A stretch of DNA of 64,000 nucleotides, taken from the NCBI RefSeq assembly GCF_038181555.1, contig NZ_JBBWUA010000007.1, positions 62,001 through 126,000 on the forward strand, given 5' to 3'. A program made the position numbers and the translations under genes. The notes beneath the pieces are model-generated. The model was given only the letters and a program-made list of their open reading frames with translations. It was not told the origin of the DNA and searched no databases. Shown here piece after piece: positions 35,097-43,809 of this stretch (position 1 is its first letter; every line of letters starts with the position of its first letter). Source of the stretch: Desulfitobacterium sp038181555. GTDB lineage: Bacteria > Bacillota > Desulfitobacteriia > Desulfitobacteriales > Desulfitobacteriaceae.

Positions 35097-35483
35097 GTGG
35101 AAATATGGCAAATCGTAGGAATTGCTTTAGTAGCCGCCATTCTCGGGGTTGTACTCAAACAGGTGCGACGAGAAATTGCCCTCCAGCTATCCATATTAAC
35201 TGGAGTCATCATCTTCACCCTGATCCTAGACAAAATAAAAATTATCATCGACTTGCTACAGAACTTGGCTGATCAGGCAAATATCAGCTCCTATTACTTA
35301 ATAATTGTCCTGAAGATTGTCGGGGTCGCCTACCTAGCTGAATTCGGTGCCGATATTTGCCGGGATGCGGATGAAAAAGCTCTGGCGACAAAAATTGAGA
35401 TCGCCGCTAAAGTGGGGGTTTTAGTTCTGGCCATTCCGATTATCGTAGCGATACTGGAGTCTATTATGCGACTCTTGCCGTGA
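35097..35483 (+). CDS. spoIIIAD: Stage III sporulation protein AD
   Basis: A 128-residue polytopic membrane protein homologous to SpoIIIAC plus an extra half. It contains VVLKQVRREIALQLSILTGVII and the ending with repeated hydrophobic helices. GTG 35097 is the start, after GGGAGG. Part of the SpoIIIA channel. Confidence 0.93.
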   Translation: MEIWQIVGIALVAAILGVVLKQVRREIALQLSILTGVIIFTLILDKIKIIIDLLQNLADQANISSYYLIIVLKIVGVAYLAEFGADICRDADEKALATKIEIAAKVGVLVLAIPIIVAILESIMRLLP

Positions 35484-35492
35484 GGTGAAAAA

Positions 35493-36752
35493 ATGCAGCG
35501 AATTAAGCGAGTTTTATTTATCGTTCTTCTCTTTTTTTTAATCGGCAGTGGGACAACTTCTCTGAGAGTTGAGGCCGTAGGGCAAGATAGTCAAGATAGT
35601 ATCGAGATTAACTCCATTCAGATCAATCCTATTGAAGTTAAGGTGAATGGGAACGGTGATCAGGAGGAAGCTGTCTCTCCACCAGACCTTACTCAACAAG
35701 TGGATTTGACCGAGATCCGAGGATTCTTAAACCAAATCGATCGGGATGTCCAACAGGCTATACCTAACTTTTCCTTATCAAAGATGTTTGATGATTTGCG
35801 TCAAGGAAAGATCAGTCTTAATCCTGTGGAGCTAGGTAAGTCCTTATTGACCTTGTTGGGAAAGGAAATCCTGGTGAGTGCCCCCCTCATTGCTAAGCTC
35901 CTGATCTTGGCCGTATTAACGGCAGTTCTCCAGCAGCTTCAATCCGCCTTCAACGGTGGAGTGGGGAAGATGGCGCAAGCCCTTGCCTTTTTGATGCTTA
36001 TGGGAATAGCCCTTGCTACCTTCCAGATGGCCATGGACGTAGCGTACACGGCCATCCAATCGATGACGGGATTCATGCAGACCCTTCTACCGGTGATGAT
36101 GACCATGTTGGCGGCCATGGGTAACCTGACGACAGCGGCCTTGTTTAAACCGATAGTTTTGGGGAGCCTAGCCTTCCTAGCAACCTTAATTAAAACAGTA
36201 GCGCTACCCCTCTTCTTTTTGGCAGCGGTTCTCAAGCTCTTTAATCATATTTCCAGCGAATTCAAACTCAGCAAGCTAGCGGGGTTGCTAGAGTTCACCG
36301 GTAAATTGAGTTTGGGATTGATCTTAACTGTTTTCATTGGCGTGATGACAGTTCAAGGGGTTACCGGTGGGGTTGCTGACGGAGTCGTCCTACGCACGGC
36401 TAAGTATTCGGCAGATTTGATTCCTGTCGTTGGTAAATTCTTTAAAGACGCTGTGGAATTAGTGGTCACCTCTGGGCTCTTGCTTAAGAATGCTCTAGGA
36501 ATCGTAGGTATTATCGCTCTTGCCTTAATCTGCTTGGGCCCTGTGGTTAAATTGGTGGCGATGATTCTTGTGTTCAAAATATCGTCTGCCCTCATTGAGC
36601 CCCTTGGACAGACGGAATTAGCGGATACCCTCCAAGAAATGTCGAAGAGCCTAATTTTCATCTTCGCTTCCGTAGCGTCAGTAGCAATCATGTTCTTTAT
36701 GGCCATAGTTGTGGTGGTTGGCTCCGGCAATCTAACCGTCATGCTTCGCTAA
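35493..36752 (+). CDS. spoIIIAE: Stage III sporulation protein AE
   Basis: A 419-residue protein with a cleavable-looking signal peptide (residues 1-28), an acidic extracellular segment, then about seven to eight hydrophobic helices. FLMLMGIALATFQMAMDVAYTAI and LLPVMMTMLAAMGN are typical of SpoIIIAE. It abuts spoIIIAF with an AAGGAGG at its stop. Confidence 0.94.
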   Translation: MQRIKRVLFIVLLFFLIGSGTTSLRVEAVGQDSQDSIEINSIQINPIEVKVNGNGDQEEAVSPPDLTQQVDLTEIRGFLNQIDRDVQQAIPNFSLSKMFDDLRQGKISLNPVELGKSLLTLLGKEILVSAPLIAKLLILAVLTAVLQQLQSAFNGGVGKMAQALAFLMLMGIALATFQMAMDVAYTAIQSMTGFMQTLLPVMMTMLAAMGNLTTAALFKPIVLGSLAFLATLIKTVALPLFFLAAVLKLFNHISSEFKLSKLAGLLEFTGKLSLGLILTVFIGVMTVQGVTGGVADGVVLRTAKYSADLIPVVGKFFKDAVELVVTSGLLLKNALGIVGIIALALICLGPVVKLVAMILVFKISSALIEPLGQTELADTLQEMSKSLIFIFASVASVAIMFFMAIVVVVGSGNLTVMLR

Positions 36753-36765
36753 GGAGGTGAAGTTA

Positions 36766-37356
36766 TTGGAGAGTATACAAACTGTGGTACGTAACTTAGC
36801 AATTATTCTGCTTTTGGCGAGCTTTTTGGAGATGCTACTTCCTTCTAAATCCATGAAAGGCTTCGTCAAACTAGTGATGGGCTTGTTTGTCATATCCGCT
36901 ATCCTAACTCCGCTTACCTCGCTTATGGGGATGACAATGGAAACAGGAATTCCTGCCTGGACGGAGAACGCCGCCCAAGAATTGCCAGTCCTCGCCTCAG
37001 GTGAAGATGGTGAAGTGATTGGAACCAATGCGGTACAAGAACAGTATAAAACCATCATTGTCAATCAAATTAAAGCTTTAGCAGTGGGGATGGAGGAAAT
37101 AAAGAGCATTCAGGTCAACGTAGAATTAGCGTCCGGGACAGGGGGGCTGACTGACATACCCCGAATTGAGCAGATTTTTATTCATATTTACCGTGAGGAG
37201 CAGGGGGTTCGTCCCATTGAAGAAGTTGTTATAGAAATGAATGAATCAAAGAGTGATCGGGAGCCGATGCTCTCAGATGCAGCACAGGAGTATCGAGCTA
37301 AAGTAGCTACTTTTATGCAGATTCCTGTTGAACAAGTTCACATCACAGAGGAATAG
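36766..37356 (+). CDS. spoIIIAF: Stage III sporulation protein AF
   Basis: A 196-residue membrane protein with two N-terminal helices (SMKGFVKLVMGLFVISAIL region) and a C-terminal ring-forming-type domain outside the membrane. TTG 36766 is chosen because AAGGAGG at 36751-36757 is 8 bases upstream; GTG 36757 overlaps that site. It is part of the SpoIIIA complex. Confidence 0.9.
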   Translation: MESIQTVVRNLAIILLLASFLEMLLPSKSMKGFVKLVMGLFVISAILTPLTSLMGMTMETGIPAWTENAAQELPVLASGEDGEVIGTNAVQEQYKTIIVNQIKALAVGMEEIKSIQVNVELASGTGGLTDIPRIEQIFIHIYREEQGVRPIEEVVIEMNESKSDREPMLSDAAQEYRAKVATFMQIPVEQVHITEE

Positions 37357-37396
37357 ATTTTTCCAAACTCTAGGTTATACAAAGGAGGAATATTGT

Positions 37397-37948
37397 ATGG
37401 ATCTTTTTAAAGATATCCAACCTAAAATCTTGATACCGGCCGTAATCGTGGTGCTTGCAGTATTCATGATCTTTTACGCGAAGAGTGGCAGTAACCCGGT
37501 ACAGCCTATGAACCAGGTCGTAGAGACCGATACTCCGGAAGTCACACGAATTACGACTTTGGAAAAAGAAATGGAGAAAAAGCTAGTGCAAAATCTTCAG
37601 CAGATGACAGGCGTAGGAAGTGTTCAGGTTTCTGTGACCCTAGCCTCTAGTCTACGGTCAGATTATGCCACCAATGGCAGTGTCACCAAGAAGACCACGA
37701 AAGAGTCAGATAAAAATGGCGGTACGAGAGAATCCACGGAGGTCATTGAAAATAATCAACTGGTTATGCCCAATGGAGCTGCTCAACCGGTTATTGTTAT
37801 GGAGGAACGACCTAATGTAGCCGGTGTTCTAATTATTGCCCAAGGAGCTAGCGACCCTAAAATACGCGAAAATATTCATAACGCAGTTCGAACCTTATTA
37901 GATATTCCTTCAGACAAAATCAATGTCCAGCCGATGGGAGGGGTATAA
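37397..37948 (+). CDS. spoIIIAG: Stage III sporulation protein AG
   Basis: A 183-residue bitopic protein. One helix (residues about 11-29) is followed by a ring-building domain of the EscJ/FliF type (VSVTLAS ... RENIHNAVRTLLDIPSDKINVQPM). An AAGGAGG lies 8 bases before the ATG at 37397. It ends exactly where spoIIIAH begins. Confidence 0.94.
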   Translation: MDLFKDIQPKILIPAVIVVLAVFMIFYAKSGSNPVQPMNQVVETDTPEVTRITTLEKEMEKKLVQNLQQMTGVGSVQVSVTLASSLRSDYATNGSVTKKTTKESDKNGGTRESTEVIENNQLVMPNGAAQPVIVMEERPNVAGVLIIAQGASDPKIRENIHNAVRTLLDIPSDKINVQPMGGV

Positions 37949-38518
37949 ATGAGAATCGTCACCCTCAAACGTTGGGGCAATTTTACAAAAAGACAAAAGG
38001 TGGGATTGATGGGTGGGGTTCTCTTAGCTTGTCTGGTCATAGGGACACTCTGGGGTGTAACGCGAGGTAATGAGCCTTCTAGCCTCCCCAGTCAAGAAAG
38101 TTTGCCTGTCAATGCACACCCTGAAGCGCAGGTTATTGATTTTTCAACAGAGAAGCTTAAGGTGTTGCCTCAAGGGGAAGATTATTTTGTTAATTACCGG
38201 CTTCAGCGGGAAGCCTCTCGCCAAGAAGCTAAGGATATGTTAGCCCCACTCCTCAATTCCAACGTCGAGAAGACAAAAGCAGAAACCCAAGAAAAATGGT
38301 TGCAGCTCACGCACAAAATTGAAAAGGAAGAGCAGATTGAAAATCTCCTCAAAATAACTGGAATCCAGGATGCAGTTGCTGATTTAGGGAATAATGAAGT
38401 TGCAGTCATCGTTTTTGCTCCCCAGCTAAATTCTGAAGAAATCAAATTAATCCAAGATGTGGTTTTGAGGGTAACCGATATGCCTAGGGAATACATCCGA
38501 ATTTCTTATCGTTATTAA
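37949..38518 (+). CDS. spoIIIAH: Stage III sporulation protein AH
   Basis: A 189-residue bitopic protein with one helix near residues 20-38 and an extracellular YscJ-like domain, which in Bacillus interlocks with SpoIIQ. VNYRLQREASRQEAKDMLAPLL and the ending LIQDVVLRVTDMPREYIRISYR are typical. It is the last gene of the spoIIIA operon. The 211 bases after it hold no gene and no clear terminator. Confidence 0.93.
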   Translation: MRIVTLKRWGNFTKRQKVGLMGGVLLACLVIGTLWGVTRGNEPSSLPSQESLPVNAHPEAQVIDFSTEKLKVLPQGEDYFVNYRLQREASRQEAKDMLAPLLNSNVEKTKAETQEKWLQLTHKIEKEEQIENLLKITGIQDAVADLGNNEVAVIVFAPQLNSEEIKLIQDVVLRVTDMPREYIRISYRY

Positions 38519-38729
38519 TCCAGTTAATTCTTCTCTGCATGATTATTCTTCGCAAGAAAACTCAGGCTCCTCTCGATATTCATATCTTTTCTAATAAAAA
38601 ATACAGTATTCTTTTCTGTGATATTGTATACTTCACGTTGTTTCATTGAAAAAGAAGTACCAGTTTCATATAATAAAACATAATCTGGAAAAGATAATGT
38701 ATTTAGAGAATAGAGAGGGGTTATGTTGG

Positions 38730-40601
38730 ATGAAACCGGTCAGAATTACAGATACGACACTGCGCGATGCGCATCAAAGCCTTTGGGCAACCCGGATGAA
38801 AACAGAAGACCTAGTCCCTATTCTTGCTGAATTGGATCAGGTGGGATATCACTCCCTCGAGGTGTGGGGAGGGGCGACTTTCGATGTATGCCTGCGTTTT
38901 CTTGGGGAAGACCCTTGGGAGAGGTTACGCACGATCAAAAAGCATGTAAAAAACACCCCTCTGCAAATGTTGCTTAGAGGGCAATCGTTAGTCGGTTATC
39001 AACATTATCCGGATGATGTGGTTCGTGAATTCGTTCAACTCAGTGTCAAGAATGGAATCGATATCATTCGGATTTTCGATGCGCTCAATGATGTGCGCAA
39101 TATGATTGTCCCCATGGAAGCCGCTAAAAAAGCCGGGGCCCATGTTCAAGCTTCTGTGGTGTATACAATCAGTCCTGTGCATACCCTAGAGCATTATTTA
39201 GAGACGGCTAAGGCTCTTGTGGACTTGGGAGCGGATTCTATTTGCATCAAAGATATGGCTGGACTACTCACTCCTATACGAGCTTATAAATTAGTGAGTC
39301 TAATCAAGAAAGAGTTGGGGGTTATGGTCCAACTCCATACCCATTATATTGGCGGAATGGGAACCATTGCCTATGTTAAGGCGGCCGAAGCAGGTGTCGA
39401 TGTTATCGATACAGCCAGTGTTCCCTTAGCTTTCGGGGCCAGTCAACCCCCAGTGGAGCTTGTCGTCCGAGCTTTGCAGGAATTTGAATTTGCACCACAA
39501 TTGGATATCCCACAGCTGTTTAGGATTGCCAATTATTTTGAGGATTTGCGCAAGAGCCGTGGCTTTGAACGGGGAATCACCCGCATCTCGGATATGCGCG
39601 TATTTGAGCACCAGGTACCAGGAGGAATGATTTCTAATCTTGTCTCACAATTAGAAGAACAAAAAGCTCTCAATCGTATTAATGAAGTGCTTGACGAGAT
39701 ACCTCAAGTTAGGGCAGAATTGGGTTATCCACCTTTGGTAACACCAACCAGCCAAATTGTTGGGACTCAGGCTGTTTTAAATGTGTTAAGCGGGACAAGA
39801 TATAAACTAATACCTGCAGAGGTTAAGGCTTATGTTGGCGGGCTCTATGGAAAACCTCCCGCTCCGATAGATCCTGATATTCAACAATTGATTATCGGTG
39901 ATGGTGAAGTTATCACAGTCCGACCTGCAGATAAATTAGCACCAGGTCTTGAAAAAGCAGAGCAGGAATGCAAGAATTTTGCCCGTTCTCGAGAAGATGT
40001 CCTGAGCTATGCCTTGTTTCCGCAGGTGGCAAAAAAGTTCTTTGTAGAAAGAGAGAAAGGAATAACGGCTTCTGATAAGAATCCGGTCATCCTTGCTCCG
40101 AAGGAGGATTCCAAATTGGATTTAAAAGAAATAAAAGAGCTTATAAAGCTCATTGGGGACACCGATATTACTGAGCTGAACCTAGAAAGCGAAGGAGTTA
40201 AGGTTTCTATTAAAAAGGGAAATGCTCCACTGCCAGTAGGTGCTCTTCCGGTCATGGCTTCTGTTGCGGAAGTGAATGCTCAACCTGCGCCAGCTTTGGT
40301 TAGCGCTACAGCAGGAAAAGCCTCTCAAGGGGCTCAGGAGGCAGTTGTTGCTTCTGCGAAAAATGTTCAATATATCAAGTCGCCCATGGTCGGCACCTTC
40401 TATCGTTCACCGTCGCCTGATGCCTCGGTCTTTGTCGAGTTAGGGCAGATCGTTAAGGCAGAAGATACTGTTTGTATTATTGAAGCCATGAAGCTAATGA
40501 ATGAGATCGAGGCAGAAATCAGCGGTAAAATAGTCGAAATTCTTGTAGATAATGGTCAACCTGTAGAATTTGGGCAGCCACTGTTTGCCGTTGAAGCATG
40601 A
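38730..40601 (+). CDS. Carboxyltransferase fused to AccB-type biotin carrier domain
   Basis: A 623-residue protein. Residues about 1-470 form a pyruvate carboxylase / oxaloacetate decarboxylase-type carboxyltransferase. It has a TIM barrel with RITDTTLRDAHQS, a metal site in LHTHYIGGMG and the Lys of ICIKDMAGLL, and then the conserved C-terminal helical domain. Residues about 495-540 (KEIKELIKLIGDTDITELNLESEGVKV) match the AccB N-terminus, and the end is a biotinyl domain with EAMKLMNEI. It stands at the usual accB position before accC. ATG 38730 follows GAGAGGGG. Confidence 0.88.
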   Translation: MKPVRITDTTLRDAHQSLWATRMKTEDLVPILAELDQVGYHSLEVWGGATFDVCLRFLGEDPWERLRTIKKHVKNTPLQMLLRGQSLVGYQHYPDDVVREFVQLSVKNGIDIIRIFDALNDVRNMIVPMEAAKKAGAHVQASVVYTISPVHTLEHYLETAKALVDLGADSICIKDMAGLLTPIRAYKLVSLIKKELGVMVQLHTHYIGGMGTIAYVKAAEAGVDVIDTASVPLAFGASQPPVELVVRALQEFEFAPQLDIPQLFRIANYFEDLRKSRGFERGITRISDMRVFEHQVPGGMISNLVSQLEEQKALNRINEVLDEIPQVRAELGYPPLVTPTSQIVGTQAVLNVLSGTRYKLIPAEVKAYVGGLYGKPPAPIDPDIQQLIIGDGEVITVRPADKLAPGLEKAEQECKNFARSREDVLSYALFPQVAKKFFVEREKGITASDKNPVILAPKEDSKLDLKEIKELIKLIGDTDITELNLESEGVKVSIKKGNAPLPVGALPVMASVAEVNAQPAPALVSATAGKASQGAQEAVVASAKNVQYIKSPMVGTFYRSPSPDASVFVELGQIVKAEDTVCIIEAMKLMNEIEAEISGKIVEILVDNGQPVEFGQPLFAVEA

Positions 40602-40611
40602 GGAGATAAGC

Positions 40612-41958
40612 ATGTTTAAGAAAATATTAATTGCGAATCGGGGAGAAATTGCCTTGCGGATCATCCGCGCTTGCCGTGAGATGGACATTGAGACCGTGGC
40701 AGTTTTTTCAGAAGCGGATCGCGATGCTATGCATGTCCGTGAAGCGGACCAAGCCATATGTATCGGTCCCCATCCTTCAGCGAAAAGTTATTTAAATATC
40801 CCGAATATTATCAGCGCGGCCGAACTCACCGGTGTGGATGCCATTCATCCCGGTTATGGTTTCTTATCCGAGAATGCTCGTTTTGCGGAAATCTGCGAGT
40901 CCTGTGGTATAACCTTCATTGGACCATCTCCTAAGGCTATTGAGACCATGGGGGATAAAGCGACAGCCAGAAAGACCATGATTGAAGCAGGAGTACCTGT
41001 GGTTCCCGGCTCCAAAGATGTCATCACCGATGTGGAATCTGCCTCCACGATCGCCAAGGAGATTGGTTATCCGGTCATGATCAAAGCCTCGGCGGGAGGC
41101 GGGGGCAAGGGTATGCGTATTGCTCAGAATGCTAAGGAGCTAGGCAAGTCTATTCAAGCTGCTCAAAATGAAGCTCATGCCGCCTTTGGTAATTCAGAAA
41201 TCTATCTGGAAAAATATGTGGAGGAGCCTCGACATATAGAATTTCAAATCCTTGCCGACAAACACGGCCATGTCATCCATCTTGGGGAAAGGGATTGCTC
41301 CCTACAAAGACGAAATCAAAAACTGCTGGAAGAGGCACCCTCCAGTGCCCTAACTCCCGAGCTACGGCAAGCCATGGGGGATGCAGCAATTAAAGCTGCT
41401 AAGGCGGCTAATTATTCAAGCGCTGGAACCATCGAATTCCTTTTAGATAAACATGGAGATTACTATTTCATTGAAATGAATACGCGAATTCAGGTAGAGC
41501 ATCCCGTTACAGAATTGGTGACAGGAATCGATCTACTGAAGGCTCAGATTCGTGTCGCGGCTGGAGAGCCCTTAGGTATTCAGCAGGAGGATGTCCAAAT
41601 CCGCGGCTGGGCTATGGAATGTCGGATCAATGCCGAAAACCCGGATAAGAACTTTATGCCCTCCCCAGGAACCATCGAGTTTTATCATCCACCGGGTGGG
41701 CCAGGAGTTCGGGTGGACAGTGCAGTATACCAAGGATATACCATCCCGCCCTACTATGACTCCATGGTGGGAAAGCTCATCGTTTGGGGAGCGGACCGCG
41801 AAGAGGCTATCCAACGCATGAAGCGGTCTCTAGAAGAATTTTATATTGAAGGAATCCACACCACTATCCCTTTCCACCTCCGAGTGCTGGATAATGCCTT
41901 CTTCCGTAGGGGAGAAGTCTATACCAACTTTATTCAACGGCGGATTTTAGGGGAATAG
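40612..41958 (+). CDS. accC: Biotin carboxylase subunit (AccC/PycA type)
   Basis: A 448-residue ATP-grasp enzyme that carboxylates biotin on the carrier domain. It has ILIANRGEIALRIIRACRE at the start, ATP-binding KASAGGGGKGMRIA, EKYVEEPRHIEFQ, the RDCSLQRRNQKLLEE bicarbonate site, and the EMNTRIQVEHPVTE catalytic block. It starts 10 bases after the fusion gene with GAGGAGA. It can serve acetyl-CoA carboxylase, a two-subunit pyruvate carboxylase, or both. Confidence 0.92.
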   Translation: MFKKILIANRGEIALRIIRACREMDIETVAVFSEADRDAMHVREADQAICIGPHPSAKSYLNIPNIISAAELTGVDAIHPGYGFLSENARFAEICESCGITFIGPSPKAIETMGDKATARKTMIEAGVPVVPGSKDVITDVESASTIAKEIGYPVMIKASAGGGGKGMRIAQNAKELGKSIQAAQNEAHAAFGNSEIYLEKYVEEPRHIEFQILADKHGHVIHLGERDCSLQRRNQKLLEEAPSSALTPELRQAMGDAAIKAAKAANYSSAGTIEFLLDKHGDYYFIEMNTRIQVEHPVTELVTGIDLLKAQIRVAAGEPLGIQQEDVQIRGWAMECRINAENPDKNFMPSPGTIEFYHPPGGPGVRVDSAVYQGYTIPPYYDSMVGKLIVWGADREEAIQRMKRSLEEFYIEGIHTTIPFHLRVLDNAFFRRGEVYTNFIQRRILGE

Positions 41959-41973
41959 CGGATACATTCACCT

Positions 41974-42017
41974 TTGCCAGTAGGGTATTCTTTTGTTATA
42001 CTATTAGAAAGTATAAC
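41974..42017 (+). promoter_or_regulatory. Promoter with -10-overlapping palindrome for the asp23 operon
   Basis: -35 TTGCCA (41974-41979), a 17-base spacer and -10 TATACT (41997-42002). A perfect inverted repeat GTTATACT / AGTATAAC with a 7-base spacer covers 41995-42017, overlapping the -10 and the start site. Confidence 0.65.
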
Positions 42018-42067
42018 GTATGGCAAAAGATACATATGATTTTAATATGTGGATATGAGGTGAAACT

Positions 42068-42466
42068 ATGGAAAAGTCAGATATAGAGAATACACTGGGG
42101 ACAATCAAGATCGCCGATGAAGTCGTGGAGATTATCGCAGGCTTAGCAGCATCCCAGGTGGAAGGTGTAGCTGGTATGAGCGGAGGCTTAGTTGGAGATA
42201 TCGCTCAGATGCTCGTTCGCGGCAAGAACCTCTCGAAGGGGGTTAAGGTTGAAGTCGGTGAGCAAGAAGCGGCAGTGAATCTTTACCTCGTTGTGGAATA
42301 TGGCGTATCAATACCTGAGGTGTCTTCGAAGGTTCAAGAAGCTGTCAAAGAGGCTATTGAAAGCATGACCGGGCTTAAGGTTATGGAAACTAATGTTCAT
42401 ATTCAAGGAGTTAACTTTCGTCCAGCTCCTGAAATTAAAGATGAAGAACTTCCGCGTTTAAAATAA
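42068..42466 (+). CDS. Asp23/Gls24 family envelope stress protein
   Basis: A 132-residue Asp23-family protein. The IKIADEVVEIIAGLAASQVEGVAGMSGG and NVHIQGVNF blocks are typical, as in YqhY of Bacillus, which is encoded next to accBC and nusB. These proteins form membrane-associated networks through AmaP, the next gene here. GAGGTG precedes the ATG. Confidence 0.92.
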   Translation: MEKSDIENTLGTIKIADEVVEIIAGLAASQVEGVAGMSGGLVGDIAQMLVRGKNLSKGVKVEVGEQEAAVNLYLVVEYGVSIPEVSSKVQEAVKEAIESMTGLKVMETNVHIQGVNFRPAPEIKDEELPRLK

Positions 42467-42473
42467 GCTTTTG

Positions 42474-42505
42474 GTTACCCCCCCTGGACGACTAGGGGGG
42501 GTAAC
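42474..42505 (+). other. Very stable hairpin between asp23 and amaP
   Basis: A perfect 11-bp stem (GTTACCCCCCC / GGGGGGGTAAC) with a 10-base loop. No T-run follows, so it is more likely an RNA processing or stability element than a terminator. Confidence 0.75.
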
Positions 42506-42527
42506 TAAATGTAAGGAGGTGGACAGG

Positions 42528-43055
42528 TTGTTAGGGTATAGTGTTGGCGCTCTTTTGGTGGTCATCGGCGTCTATATTCTTGCTCTTAGTACCGGGTGGA
42601 GTCTTCCTTATGATATTTTTATGGATGGGATGATATGGTTGAGGTCCAATACTTGGGAAGGTTTGATTGTTGCTACCTTCATTATCATTTTGGGAATACT
42701 ACCTTTCCTAAGGCCGCGGAGGAAGATGCCGGATCATACTTTCCGGACCGTATCACAACTGGGTGAAGTCCGTATAACAGTGGATGCTCTCGGAGATATT
42801 ATCGTGCGCAGCGCCCTAAACAAGAATGGGGTCCGTTTAGTCAAGCCCTTAATCAAACAGAGAGAAGATGGCTTAGAAATTTTCTTGGACTGTCAGTTTA
42901 GTCCCGAAGCAGCTATTCCAGAAGTTTCAGAGCAATTGCAAGCGCAAGTGAAAGAGGATATTGAGCGCTATACAGGGATTAAAGTTGCCGAGGTGAAAGT
43001 GCTGGTGCGTCGCATGGATGCTGATCCGTCCAATCGCCCAGCGCGAGTCCGATGA
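42528..43055 (+). CDS. amaP: Alkaline shock response membrane anchor protein AmaP
   Basis: A 175-residue protein with two membrane helices (residues about 3-22 and 45-62) and a cytoplasmic Asp23-like domain. That arrangement defines AmaP, which tethers Asp23 to the membrane. TTG 42528 is chosen because AAGGAGG at 42513-42519 is 8 bases upstream; the longer frame would run through the hairpin. It overlaps the next gene by 4 bases. Confidence 0.85.
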   Translation: MLGYSVGALLVVIGVYILALSTGWSLPYDIFMDGMIWLRSNTWEGLIVATFIIILGILPFLRPRRKMPDHTFRTVSQLGEVRITVDALGDIIVRSALNKNGVRLVKPLIKQREDGLEIFLDCQFSPEAAIPEVSEQLQAQVKEDIERYTGIKVAEVKVLVRRMDADPSNRPARVR

Positions 43056-43297
43056 AGAGTTTCTGGACAGAGTTGGGAAACAAGATATCAAGTTTTTTTC
43101 TTTGGGCACTAGAAGAGCATCCTGGGAAGCTTTTGGGAACCCTCGCCGGCTTTGGACTAGGACTGCTAGTAGTTGTTTTAGGTTTTTGGAAAGCATTGGC
43201 ATTGTCTTTATTTGTTTTCGTGGGCCTCACCTTAGGGAAGCGTCATGATGATCATAAAGGTCTATTTGACTGGATGAATCGGTTTTTCGGAAATTAA
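43052..43297 (+). CDS. DUF2273 small membrane protein
   Basis: An 81-residue protein with two hydrophobic segments around GTLAGFGLGLLVVVLGFWKALALSLFVFVGLTLG, the DUF2273 pattern. It is usual next to asp23/amaP in Firmicutes. Its ATG overlaps the amaP stop by 4 bases, so translation is coupled. Confidence 0.88.
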   Translation: MKSFWTELGNKISSFFLWALEEHPGKLLGTLAGFGLGLLVVVLGFWKALALSLFVFVGLTLGKRHDDHKGLFDWMNRFFGN

Positions 43298-43362
43298 AGC
43301 CGGATGCTAAGGATGAATAAATTGACTTGAAGTATGGATTAGAAAGTAGCTAGGAGGAACCT

Positions 43363-43809
43363 ATGAGCCGTAGATTAGCACGGGAAACCGCGCTGCAAGT
43401 CTTGTTTCAGCTTGATATGACAAAAGAGACCTTGGAGCTGAAACCTGTGGTTTGCAAATGGGCAGAAGAATTTGCTGTTCCGGAAGGAAGCATTCCTTTT
43501 GCGCAAGAGCTGGTAGAAGGAACACTTACCCACCAGAAAGCGATAGACGAATTACTGGATAAATTCTCCGAAGGTTGGCCCGTATCTCGAATGGCCAATG
43601 TGGATCGCAACCTTTTGCGTCTCGCTTGTTATGAAATTCTCCATCGGGAGGATATTCCTGGACGGGTGACACTTAATGAAGCGATTGAAATCGCCAAACG
43701 CTATGGCAGTGATGAATCGGGGAAGTTTATCAATGGCATTTTAGACAAGGTTGTCGAAAGCGTCAATAAAAGGGATGAAAAAGAGAATGGCACTCTACCT
43801 GGGAATTGA
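43363..43809 (+). CDS. nusB: Transcription antitermination protein NusB
   Basis: A 148-residue all-helical protein for rRNA antitermination with NusE and boxA RNA. RRLARETALQVLFQLDM is the opening motif, and WPVSRMANVDRNLLRLACYEIL and RVTLNEAIEIAKRYG follow, as usual. The 3' end overlaps the next gene by 23 bases. An AGGAGG precedes the ATG. Confidence 0.95.
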   Translation: MSRRLARETALQVLFQLDMTKETLELKPVVCKWAEEFAVPEGSIPFAQELVEGTLTHQKAIDELLDKFSEGWPVSRMANVDRNLLRLACYEILHREDIPGRVTLNEAIEIAKRYGSDESGKFINGILDKVVESVNKRDEKENGTLPGN

